A DNA stretch of 64,000 nucleotides, from contig JBEIEP010000011.1 in the NCBI GenBank assembly GCA_040382935.1, forward strand, positions 1 through 64,000, read 5' to 3'. Source of the stretch: JALQUL01 sp040382935 (GTDB lineage Bacteria > Pseudomonadota > Gammaproteobacteria > Burkholderiales > Burkholderiaceae_C). Below, in pieces: positions 45,121-53,112 of the stretch (its first letter is position 1; every line of letters starts with the position of its first letter). The position numbers and the translations under genes were made by a program. Under the pieces are notes generated by a model that saw only the letters and a program-made list of their open reading frames with translations, was not told where the DNA came from and did no database searches.

Positions 45121-45881
45121 AACTTGCCACCTGGAACGTTAACTCCCTGACCGTGCGCCTACCCCAAGTGTTGGACTGGTTGGCCGCCAACCCCATCGAT
45201 GTGCTGGCTCTGCAAGAACTCAAAATGACCGACGACAAGTTCCCCACTGCGGCGTTTACAGAGGCGGGCTATCACAGTGTTTGCTTTGGGCAAAAAACCT
45301 ACAACGGCGTGGCGCTGCTAACGCGCGAACCGGCACAGGATGTGGTGCGCAATATCCCAGGGTTTGACGATGAAATGGCACGTGTGATTACCGGCACGGT
45401 TGCTGGTGTGCGTGTGGTGGGGGCGTATTTTCCGAATGGGCAAGAGCCGGGCAGCGACAAGTTTGAATACAAAATGGCCTGGTTGGCGGGGTTGCGGCGT
45501 TGGTTAAAAGCCGAATTGGTGACCCACCCACAACTGGTGCTGATGGGTGACTTTAATATCACCACCGACGATGCCGATGTATGGGACCCCGTGGCCTTGG
45601 CAGGCACCATTCACTGCACGGACGAGGAGCGTTACGAACTGGCCGCGCTAAAGGCCTTGGGCCTGGTGGACGCGCACCGGCTGTTTGCCCAACCCGCCAA
45701 AAGCTTTTCGTGGTGGGACTACCGCAACGCAGGCTTTAGACGCAACCAAGGTCTGCGCATTGACTATGTGATGGTGAGCAAGGCGCTAGAGGCCCAAGTG
45801 CAGGCCTGTGTAATTGACAAAACACCACGCAAAAACGAGCGGCCCAGTGACCATACGCCTGTGGTGGTGAGTTTGGGGTGA
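45117..45881 (+). CDS. xth: Exodeoxyribonuclease III
   Basis: 254 aa. All exonuclease III motifs are present: TWNVNSL, LALQELK (metal-binding glutamate), GAYFPNG, MGDFNI, LRIDYVMVS and the catalytic SDHTPV. It nicks DNA at abasic sites and degrades 3' ends in base excision repair. It is unusual that it is coupled to a toxin-antitoxin remnant; its own promoter is not obvious. Confidence 0.95.
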   Translation: MKLATWNVNSLTVRLPQVLDWLAANPIDVLALQELKMTDDKFPTAAFTEAGYHSVCFGQKTYNGVALLTREPAQDVVRNIPGFDDEMARVITGTVAGVRVVGAYFPNGQEPGSDKFEYKMAWLAGLRRWLKAELVTHPQLVLMGDFNITTDDADVWDPVALAGTIHCTDEERYELAALKALGLVDAHRLFAQPAKSFSWWDYRNAGFRRNQGLRIDYVMVSKALEAQVQACVIDKTPRKNERPSDHTPVVVSLG

Positions 45882-45888
45882 ATGGGAT

Positions 45889-45928
45889 CTAGGGAAACTT
45901 ATATGGACGTCCATATAAGGCTCCCTAG
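45889..45928. repeat. 40-base interrupted palindrome after xth
   Basis: A perfect 22-base palindrome CTTATATGGAC / GTCCATATAAG (45898-45919) is flanked by CTAGGGA and TCCCTAG arms, with two unpaired bases on each side. It could extrude as a cruciform or form a strong RNA hairpin after xth. No T run follows, so it is not a typical terminator. Confidence 0.7.
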
Positions 45929-46012
45929 CTCATTCGCTTGTTGGATGCTTTACTGGTACTGCTGATCTATCGATTCGGGAATGACCCGTCACGCCGATCT
46001 GCATCATGTTTA

Positions 46013-46024
46013 GTATCATGATAC
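46013..46024. promoter_or_regulatory. Palindrome upstream of the mazEF-like pair
   Basis: GTATCATGATAC is a perfect 12-base palindrome 33 bases before the antitoxin start, a likely operator for autorepression by the antitoxin-toxin complex. Confidence 0.45.
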
Positions 46025-46056
46025 CATGCATGTACACCAACCCTTCGGAATAGTCT

Positions 46057-46284
46057 ATGTCAACCGCCAGTTCTCCCTCTGCGTCAAAAGTCACCCGTTC
46101 ACGCGAACGCATGCGGGCGTCAGGTCTGCGCCCCGTCCAGTTTTGGGTTGTAGACACCCGTCTGGAAAGCTTTGTCTCAGACGTGCGCGCACAGTGCCTA
46201 GCCCTTAAAGGGGACGGCAATGAAGCGGATGTATTGCGCATGACCGAAGCGGCGGCCGAAACCGTAGAGGGATGGTCGGCATAA
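46057..46284 (+). CDS. mazE: MazE-like antitoxin (DUF3018 type)
   Basis: 75 aa. The segment RERMRASGLRPVQFWVVDTR, then a variable helix and the closing AAETVEGWSA, is the DUF3018 antitoxin MazE family pattern. A weak GGAA site precedes the ATG. Its stop overlaps the toxin start by one base (TAATG), which couples their translation. Confidence 0.85.
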   Translation: MSTASSPSASKVTRSRERMRASGLRPVQFWVVDTRLESFVSDVRAQCLALKGDGNEADVLRMTEAAAETVEGWSA

Positions 46285-46604
46285 TGAAACGAGGCGACTT
46301 GGTTACGGTCTCTTTGCAAGGCGATTATGGAAAACCTCGCCCGGCGTTGCTGGTTCAATCGGACTTGTTGGTCGATTTGGACAGCGTGGTGATTTGCCCG
46401 GTCACGAGCGAGTTGCGCACCGCCGCCTTTCGAGTGACGGTAGAACCTACCAACAACAATGGCCTTAAGGCTTTATCGCAGGTGATGGTGGATAAACTGT
46501 CTACGCTTCCCCGTGCAAAAATCAGTGGTGCTTTTGGTCGGCTAGAGGATGAGCGTATGCGTGCGGTAGACAGGGCACTGCTATTGGTGGTTGGGGTGAT
46601 ATAA
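46284..46604 (+). CDS. mazF: MazF/PemK-type endoribonuclease toxin
   Basis: 106 aa from the ATG at 46284. KRGDLVTVSLQGDYGKPRPALLVQ and CPVTSELR (shown separately) are the PemK/MazF signature strands; R and S/T active-site residues appear intact. It cleaves mRNA at short sequences and is held by the MazE-like partner. The pair looks complete and in frame, unlike the surrounding remnants. Confidence 0.88.
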   Translation: MKRGDLVTVSLQGDYGKPRPALLVQSDLLVDLDSVVICPVTSELRTAAFRVTVEPTNNNGLKALSQVMVDKLSTLPRAKISGAFGRLEDERMRAVDRALLLVVGVI

Positions 46605-46609
46605 CCCAG

Positions 46610-46870
46610 ATTTTCCACATGGTGCGCATTCATCCGTTTGATGACGGCAATGGCCGTGGTGCACGCATCCTGATGAATCTAATTTTGCTCAAGGGCGGCT
46701 ATTTCCCTGCGGTCATTCGGCTAGAGACAAAACGAAAATACCTCGAGGCTTTGAATCAAGCCAACCAGGGAAATATGGAACCGTTCAAAGGCTTTATTGC
46801 GGATACCGTGATTGCAACCCAGCAATCTGTTCTGGAGGCCTTGCAAGGCAGGGCTTCACCGGGGGGATAG
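46610..46870 (+). pseudogene. C-terminal fragment of a second Fic-family gene
   Basis: FHMVRIHPFDDGNGRGARILMNLILL is the Fic active-site segment (given whole only in outline: HPFDDGNGRGAR is the core), followed by a C-terminal helix. The N-terminal half of the domain is missing; the frame begins six bases after the mazF stop. A 5'-truncated remnant of a Fic gene different from the intact one at 43310-44527, because the residues around the motif differ. Confidence 0.7.
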
Positions 46871-46895
46871 GCAGTGTGTGCCTACGCCCGGAATT

Positions 46896-47096
46896 TCAAC
46901 GGCACAAAGGCAGGCGCAAGGAACTCGTTTGGGTGCTTGGTTTGAGCTTGGGCAGGGAAAGCCTCTGTGCTTGACTCCAATCCAAGTGAGCAGCGGAATC
47001 TTGCGATTCCCAGTACGCCCGTTCGGCTTGTTCATTGGCGAACTTGGGTGCCGCGTTCAATGCGGCCTTTTGTGGGGCTTTAGTTGGCTTGGTCAT
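46896..47096 (-). pseudogene. Truncated CopG-family antitoxin
   Basis: 66 aa. AYWESQDSAAHLDWSQAQR and LPKLKPSTQTSSLRLP match CopG antitoxins, whose form is AYWExHDTxDYxDW then LKPSTxTISLRLP. After LRLP it reads LCR and stops, so the helix pair that should follow is lost. No toxin gene is next to it. Confidence 0.6.
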
Positions 47097-47111
47097 AAAT
47101 TGCTAGGTCCA

Positions 47112-47609
47112 CTAAGGTACGCCTTTCGATAAATTCAAGACTTTTTCATAGTCACCTCCGCCATTTTCCTCGAGCAAAAACGAAAATGCGCCTTCTCGAC
47201 CAATGCATTGAGGACCGTTGTCATCGACACGGGCCGCAAGCTCGTATGTGCCCACGAGGTAAACCCGTGAAATAGCATCTTGCGTAAAGAACAGCAAGTA
47301 CCAAGTGAGGCCTTCGGACGGAAGCTTTTCTTTAGGCAATGAGTTTTTCTGTTGAACGTTCAGCTCAGGGAGACTCTCAACGCTACCGTAGCCTCCAATC
47401 GCACACACGATTACCTCGTTGCCTCTCATAATCGAGCTCATACGGCCTTCGCGCTTCGTCACGATCTCATTCAAAAAGGCTGAGGGCATTTCGTACTCAG
47501 CAATTAAGCGTGCACGCTCCGCCTCGGTATACCAAAAGATCAGAAAAGGACTGGTAGCAACAACCGTGACAAGTACGCCGGCGGCAATTAATGCATACTT
47601 CCACCTCAT
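47112..47609 (-). CDS. Hypothetical membrane-anchored protein
   Basis: 165 aa. One hydrophobic segment at residues about 5-26 (YALIAAGVLVTVVATSPFLIF) anchors a periplasmic domain of about 135 residues. No known family. The start is decided by an AAGGGGG site seven bases before the ATG at 47609; a GTG two codons earlier would be too close. It marks the right edge of the accessory stretch; the sox genes begin 158 bases downstream on the same strand. Confidence 0.65.
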   Translation of the reverse strand: MRWKYALIAAGVLVTVVATSPFLIFWYTEAERARLIAEYEMPSAFLNEIVTKREGRMSSIMRGNEVIVCAIGGYGSVESLPELNVQQKNSLPKEKLPSEGLTWYLLFFTQDAISRVYLVGTYELAARVDDNGPQCIGREGAFSFLLEENGGGDYEKVLNLSKGVP

Positions 47610-47767
47610 TTGCACACCCCCTTCGTCGACACATATTTGATTGTCGCAAATTTGCCCCGCTCATTGTTTCTACGTGGGTTGATGAGGTAACAACTTTACG
47701 CTCTGTGATTGATTGCCATGCACCCGATTTTTATCGAAATCTTACGAATGAGGCGAGTGTTTTGTAG

Positions 47768-48370
47768 CTACCCCACCACCTCCACCCCAAACTCCAGCGC
47801 CCCATCCACCATAGCGGCCAGTGCATCGCGGGCGTAGGTGGTGGTGATGTAGATATCAAATTGCTGCTCACCCAAGCGGTGCAACAACCACGGAACATGG
47901 TGGTGGGCGCTGTGGCGGCATTGGCCTTGGGGGAAGGCGGTTGGGCGGGTGTCTAGGGCCAGTAGCTTGGCCAACAGGGCCAGGGTTTGGGGGCCGCTGA
48001 GTTGGACTTTGCAGCGGGCGTGGCTTAGGTCGCTTACGGTGGCCACGTCGGGTGGCAACACGCTGCGCCAGTGGGCACCGCCGTCTGGGGTTTGGTCGCT
48101 GATGGCCCATAACTCTTCTGGGCCTACGCGCATCAACGTGGTGGAGCCAGTCACCTGTACTTGGCCAGTAGTGGCGGGCACTGGGCCAGCAATGTGGTTT
48201 GCCACGGCCTGGGTTAGTTGCGCACTGTTGCCCACCCAGGTGCCTAGCAGCGTCAGACTGCCCAGCAGTTGGGGGTTGAGGTGGATGCCGATCTGCCCAC
48301 TGCGCGAGGGGGTGCGGCCCGCCACGGCTGAGTCAAAAGGGCTTTGGATGAGCGGGTTGGGTGCGGTCAT
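47768..48370 (-). CDS. soxG: Sarcosine oxidase subunit gamma
   Basis: 200 aa from the ATG at 48370; 50 upstream codons overlap soxA and are not family-like. The SoxG pattern is visible: GPEELWAIS, VATVSDLSHARCKVQLSGP, HHVPWLLHRLGEQQFDIYI. It is structurally like a GcvT domain and completes heterotetrameric sarcosine oxidase. Last gene of soxBDAG; low conservation is normal for this subunit. Confidence 0.88.
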   Translation of the reverse strand: MTAPNPLIQSPFDSAVAGRTPSRSGQIGIHLNPQLLGSLTLLGTWVGNSAQLTQAVANHIAGPVPATTGQVQVTGSTTLMRVGPEELWAISDQTPDGGAHWRSVLPPDVATVSDLSHARCKVQLSGPQTLALLAKLLALDTRPTAFPQGQCRHSAHHHVPWLLHRLGEQQFDIYITTTYARDALAAMVDGALEFGVEVVG

Positions 48371-48485
48371 GGCAGGTGGTATGGGCTGGTATAGGTGCGT
48401 GTGTGCGGTGCGTGAGTGAAGTCGGCGAGTGGCTCTAATAGGGCGAACAGGAAATGGCGGTTTCAGGTCTGAGCAGGCACTGGCC

Positions 48486-51400
48486 TTAGGCCACCTTGTA
48501 GCGTTCACCCACCGCATCAATAAAACAGGGTTCGACCACTTTAAGACGGGTCACGCGGTTTTGTACGGGTGAGACGGCCAGTATTTCTTGGCCGATATGG
48601 GTTTTGCCGCCTTGCAACAGGCCCAGTGCGATGACCTTGCCCACCTCGTGGCTCCAGCAGTTGGAGCTGACGTGGCCACGGCCACAGCCCTTGATGGCGT
48701 CGTCTGTAAAAAACAAAATCGCCCCGTTGCTCACGGTTTCGCCCGGGTTAACCACTTCTAGCCCTACCAAAGTCGGGCGATCGGTACGGGCCAGGTTATC
48801 TCCCTTGCGCAAGGCGTCGCCCCAGTAGGTTTTGAGTTTGCTGGCCATGGCCCCTGCGCCCAGGTCGTCTAGGGTGGTGCGGCCGTCCATTTCAGAGCCC
48901 ACTACGTGGCCTTTTTCGATACGCAGTGAGGCCAAAGCTTCTAGGCCATAGGGCTGTAGACCAAAAGATTGGCCCACGGTTTGCAGGTGGTTCCACATGG
49001 CCGCGCCGTAGTGGGTGGGCACGTAAACCTCGTAGGCCAACTCGCCTGAAAAAGTCATACGCATCACACGCATGGGCATGCCTTCCAACACGCCGGTGCC
49101 CACGGATTCGACAATGCCCATATGGGGCAAGGCCTCGCTTGAAAAGTCCACTTGCGGCAGGGCTTGGCGGAGCAAGTCGCGCACCTTGGGGCCCGCCAGA
49201 CTCATGGCGGCCCACTGGTCGCTGCTAGAGGCCACAGTAACGCGCAACTCGGGCCACACCACTTGCAGCAAAAATTCGAGGTGACTCATGACGCGGGCGG
49301 CCTGCCCGGTGGTGGTGGTCATAAAGAAGCGGTCGGGTGCCAAGCGGCTGGTGGTGCCGTCGTCCAGCACAATGCCGTCTTCGCGCAGCATAAAGCCATA
49401 GCGGGCTTTGCCCACCGGCAGTTTAGAAAAGCCATTGACGTAAACACGGTCTAAAAATTCAGCCGCGTCGGGGCCTTGCACATCGATCTTGCCCAGAGTG
49501 GACACATCGGCAATGCCCACGCCGCCACGCACCAAGGCCATCTCGGCTTTGTAGGCCTCACCTAAGGTGGCACCATGGCTGGCGTACCACAGGGGGCGCA
49601 TCCAATAACCCGCCTCTGTCAGTTGCCCCTGGTGGGCCACGTGCCAGTCGTGCATGGCGGTGCGCCGCACGGGTCGGTAATGGGTGCGTACACCCCTGCC
49701 CGCCAAGGCACCCACGGTGATGGGGGTGTAAGGGGGTCTAAAGGTGGTGGTGCCGACCTGTTGAATAGGCAGGCCACGCAGGCTGGCCATAGCACTTAAG
49801 GCGTTAAGGTTAGAGGTTTTGCCTTGGTCAGTGGCCATGCCCAAGGTGGTGTAGCGCTTGAGGTGCTCAACCGACACAAAGCCCTCGCGGTGGGCCAGAG
49901 CAAGGTCATCCACATGCACGTCGTGTTGCAGGTCCAAAAAGGCTTTGTCGGAGGGTTTGGGCAGCAATACGGCGGGCATGGCGGAGGCAGCCAAGTCGTC
50001 ACACGGGTCATCTGCTAAGGCAAATGCGGGCAGTGATGGCGTGGTGGGCGCGGACGGTACAAACGCTTCTTGCGCTTGGGTTTGCCCTGCTGCATCCAAC
50101 CCGGCCTGCCATCCCGACTCCAACGCAGCCCGCCAGGTTTGTGCGCCCATCATGGCACCTGCACCAAAATGCCCTTGGTCAAAACCACCCGGCACAAAAC
50201 CGGCCAGTGCTGGGTTGTAAACCGGCTTAATGCCACGGTGCGAGGTGAGGTGAACCGTGGGGCTGTAACCGCCGGACGTGGCCAACACCTGCACGGGCAG
50301 AGATGCCACCACGGCACCCACCTGGCCGGTGGCCGCATTGAACTGGGCCAGGGTGACTTGATGGACCCCATTGCGGCCTTTGGCCTCTACCACCACAGTG
50401 CCAAGGTAAACGGTAATGCCCAGTTGCTGTGCCCGTGCGCTAAGTGCAGCGGCAACGCTGGCTCTGGCATCGGCAATCACCACGCGCTGGCCCGCTTGTG
50501 CCAGCGCAAAAGCGTTGGCCCAAGCGGCGTTGTTGTTGACGCTTAAACACACCGAGGGGCCAAGCGCCACGGCAAAGCGGTTGGCGTACACGCCCAGCGC
50601 AGACGCCAGCATAACGCCCGGTCTATCGTTGCCCGCAAACACCAAGGGGCGCTCTAGGGCCCCGCAAGCCATTACCACGGCCCCTGCCCTCACGGTATGG
50701 AAGCGCTGTTTGGGCTGGCCATACTGCGCGTCGTAACTGCCTGGCGCGGCACCCTCTACCACCCCCACGGTGTTGCCGTCGTACAAGCCAAAAGCCGTGG
50801 CGCGGGTCAGTAGCTTTGCATTGGGCAATTGCGCCAGTTGGGCCACCGTGGCCGACAGCCATTGGGCCTGTTCGCTGCCTACCGCACAGGCCAACAGCGA
50901 CCCGCCCAGTTCAAAATCTTGCTCCACCAACAGCACCTGTTGCCCGGATTGGGCTGCGGCCAGTGCGGCCATCAAACCGGCAGGGCCTGCGCCTACCACC
51001 AACACGTCTACAAAGTCGTGTTGCCAGTCGTAGCGGTCGGTGTCGGGCAGCTGGTTGCTTTTGCCCAGGCCCGCCGCCTTGCGGATATGGTGTTCAAAAA
51101 ACATCCATGCGGCCGTGCCCTTGAACGGCCCCATAAAGGTTTTGTAATAAAACCCGGCGCTAAACAGGGGTGAGAACCACCCGTTGATGGCACGCCAATC
51201 CAAGCGCACCGAGGGCCAAGCGTTTTGACCAAACACCTTGACAGAAGAATGCGCCTCTAGGGTGGTGGCAGGCAGATTGGGTTCGGCCTTGCCGCTCTCG
51301 CCCACGGTGAGCAGGGCGTTGGATTCTTCAACCCCTGCCGCCATAATGCCGCGTGGCCGGTGGTACTTAAACGAACGGGCCACCACGCGCTCACCGGCTG

Positions 51401-51524
51401 CCAACAAGGCACTGGCCACGGTGTCGCCCGCGTAGGCGGGTATGCGTTTGCCGTCAAACTCAAAATCGGCGCGTTGCTGGCGGTTGATGCGGCCGCCACT
51501 GGCCACGCGGGTTGCGATGCTCAT
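48486..51524 (-). CDS. soxA: Sarcosine oxidase subunit alpha
   Basis: 1012 aa from the ATG at 51524. An N-terminal 2Fe-2S-ferredoxin-like fold without cluster cysteines (FEFDGKRIPAYAGDTVASALLA) is followed by an NAD-binding region (VLVVGAGPAGLMAALAA). The C-terminal GcvT-like half transfers the C1 unit to tetrahydrofolate. The subunit oxidises sarcosine to glycine together with SoxB, D and G. Its ATG overlaps the soxD stop by four bases. Confidence 0.94.
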   Translation of the reverse strand: MSIATRVASGGRINRQQRADFEFDGKRIPAYAGDTVASALLAAGERVVARSFKYHRPRGIMAAGVEESNALLTVGESGKAEPNLPATTLEAHSSVKVFGQNAWPSVRLDWRAINGWFSPLFSAGFYYKTFMGPFKGTAAWMFFEHHIRKAAGLGKSNQLPDTDRYDWQHDFVDVLVVGAGPAGLMAALAAAQSGQQVLLVEQDFELGGSLLACAVGSEQAQWLSATVAQLAQLPNAKLLTRATAFGLYDGNTVGVVEGAAPGSYDAQYGQPKQRFHTVRAGAVVMACGALERPLVFAGNDRPGVMLASALGVYANRFAVALGPSVCLSVNNNAAWANAFALAQAGQRVVIADARASVAAALSARAQQLGITVYLGTVVVEAKGRNGVHQVTLAQFNAATGQVGAVVASLPVQVLATSGGYSPTVHLTSHRGIKPVYNPALAGFVPGGFDQGHFGAGAMMGAQTWRAALESGWQAGLDAAGQTQAQEAFVPSAPTTPSLPAFALADDPCDDLAASAMPAVLLPKPSDKAFLDLQHDVHVDDLALAHREGFVSVEHLKRYTTLGMATDQGKTSNLNALSAMASLRGLPIQQVGTTTFRPPYTPITVGALAGRGVRTHYRPVRRTAMHDWHVAHQGQLTEAGYWMRPLWYASHGATLGEAYKAEMALVRGGVGIADVSTLGKIDVQGPDAAEFLDRVYVNGFSKLPVGKARYGFMLREDGIVLDDGTTSRLAPDRFFMTTTTGQAARVMSHLEFLLQVVWPELRVTVASSSDQWAAMSLAGPKVRDLLRQALPQVDFSSEALPHMGIVESVGTGVLEGMPMRVMRMTFSGELAYEVYVPTHYGAAMWNHLQTVGQSFGLQPYGLEALASLRIEKGHVVGSEMDGRTTLDDLGAGAMASKLKTYWGDALRKGDNLARTDRPTLVGLEVVNPGETVSNGAILFFTDDAIKGCGRGHVSSNCWSHEVGKVIALGLLQGGKTHIGQEILAVSPVQNRVTRLKVVEPCFIDAVGERYKVA

Positions 51525-51832
51525 ACGCCCTCCTTGGCCGTTGGGGTGGTATTGGCGTTTGGGTTGGCCGCAATGCGACGCAAACGCGCTTCGGTTACCC
51601 CCAGTACCTCGTGGGTGACATTGTTGCGCCGCACCGCCAACCAACGGCGGCAGCCCAGGGTATGCTGAAAAAACTCCTGCGTCTCGCCCCTTGGGTTGGC
51701 ACGGTCGTACACCGCTGACACCCATTGGGCGTGGGAGGCATCTAGCGCCGGGAAGGCGCGGTTGGCATCACCCCAGGCGGTAAATTCGTCCTGGTCGCGC
51801 AGGCCGCAAAACGGACAATCGATTCTTAGCAT
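51521..51832 (-). CDS. soxD: Sarcosine oxidase subunit delta
   Basis: 103 aa. Zinc ligands in CPFCGLRDQDEF and in HTLGCRRWLAVRRN, the SoxD pattern. A small structural subunit of the heterotetramer. Between soxB (17 bases) and soxA (overlap). Confidence 0.94.
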   Translation of the reverse strand: MLRIDCPFCGLRDQDEFTAWGDANRAFPALDASHAQWVSAVYDRANPRGETQEFFQHTLGCRRWLAVRRNNVTHEVLGVTEARLRRIAANPNANTTPTAKEGV

Positions 51833-51849
51833 GGCCAGTGTCCTGTGGG

Positions 51850-53109
51850 CTATTGCAAATGGTAGTACGGGCCATAGCCCGCTTCGTCGATGTAACGCCC
51901 ACGGGCAAAGCGGTCCAGCTTAAAGCCTGCGGCATAGGGGTGGTCTTGGTCAGTGGCCAGCAGGTGGGCAAAGGTGGCGCCCGATGCGGGTGTGGCTTTG
52001 AAGCCACCGTAGCACCAACCCGCGTTAAGGTACAACCCGGGCACGGGGGTTTTGCAGATAAAAGGGCTGCTGTCGGGCGTCATGTCGTTCAGGCCACCCC
52101 AATGGCGTAGCAAGCGCAGGCGCGAGGTAAAGGGCATGGCACTGACCAGGTCTTGCTGCACCTCGGTCACGTTGTGCAGATTACCGCGTTGCGCCCAAGA
52201 GGTGGGCTTGTCCAAGTGGCCACCGTAGACCAAGCCGCCTTTGTCGGACTGGGAGACGTAAAAATACGCGGCCGACCACACCACCACATGGTGAACAATG
52301 GGCTTGATGGCTTCGGTCACGTAGGCTTGCAGCATGTAGGTTTCTATGGGCACTTGCAGATGGGCTTTTTGCGTGAGCAATGTGGTGGCACCGGCCGCGG
52401 CCAAACCCACCTTGCCCGCCCCAATGTCGCCCCGGCTGGTTTTGACGCCCACAATGGTGTCGCCCTGCCACAGGTAGTCTTGCACTTCGCAGTTTTGGAT
52501 GATGTCCACGCCCAACTGGTCGGCAGCGCGGGCATAGCCCCACACCACCGCATCATGCCGTGCCGTGCCCGCGCCGTTTTGCAACATGGCACCGTGGATG
52601 GGAAAACGGGCGTTGTCGGCGTAGTCCAGGTACGGGGCCACTTTGCGGGTTTGTTCGCGGTCCAAGATTTCGCATTCAACCCCGTGCAGGCGCATGGTGT
52701 TGGCGCGGCGCACCTGGGCGTCCATCCCGGCGGGCGACACCCCCACAAACAAATAGCCACGCGGCGAGAACATCACGTTGTAATTCAGCTCGTGCGAGAG
52801 GCCGCGCCACAGTTCCATGGAGTGCTCATAGAAGGGGGCGTTCTCGGGCATCATGTAGTTGGAGCGCACAATGGTGGTGTTGCGCCCGGCATTGCCTTGG
52901 CCTATGTAGCCCTTCTCTAACACCGCAATGTTTTTAATGCCGTGGTTTTTGGCCAGGTAGTAGGCGGTGGCCAAGCCATGGCCTCCCCCACCCACAATCA
53001 CCACGTCATAGTGCTTTTTAGGCTCAGGGTCGCGCCATGCACGCTCCCAGCCCTTGTGCCCGCCCATGGCGTGCTTGAGCAGCGACCAAACCGAGTAATG
53101 CTGGGCCAT
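51850..53109 (-). CDS. soxB: Sarcosine oxidase subunit beta
   Basis: 419 aa. FAD-binding VVIVGGGGHGLATAYYLAK at the N-terminus and GQGNAGRNTTIVRSNY, the SoxB segment around the substrate site. The family also carries covalent FMN on a histidine. It performs the oxidation of sarcosine; electrons go to oxygen, the methylene to SoxA/THF. Starts three bases after the preceding gene stop. Confidence 0.95.
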   Translation of the reverse strand: MAQHYSVWSLLKHAMGGHKGWERAWRDPEPKKHYDVVIVGGGGHGLATAYYLAKNHGIKNIAVLEKGYIGQGNAGRNTTIVRSNYMMPENAPFYEHSMELWRGLSHELNYNVMFSPRGYLFVGVSPAGMDAQVRRANTMRLHGVECEILDREQTRKVAPYLDYADNARFPIHGAMLQNGAGTARHDAVVWGYARAADQLGVDIIQNCEVQDYLWQGDTIVGVKTSRGDIGAGKVGLAAAGATTLLTQKAHLQVPIETYMLQAYVTEAIKPIVHHVVVWSAAYFYVSQSDKGGLVYGGHLDKPTSWAQRGNLHNVTEVQQDLVSAMPFTSRLRLLRHWGGLNDMTPDSSPFICKTPVPGLYLNAGWCYGGFKATPASGATFAHLLATDQDHPYAAGFKLDRFARGRYIDEAGYGPYYHLQ

Positions 53110-53112
53110 GGT

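Noticed and set aside
45889..45928. Palindrome as a rho-independent terminator of xth
   Set aside because: No T run follows on either strand and the loop is almost absent.
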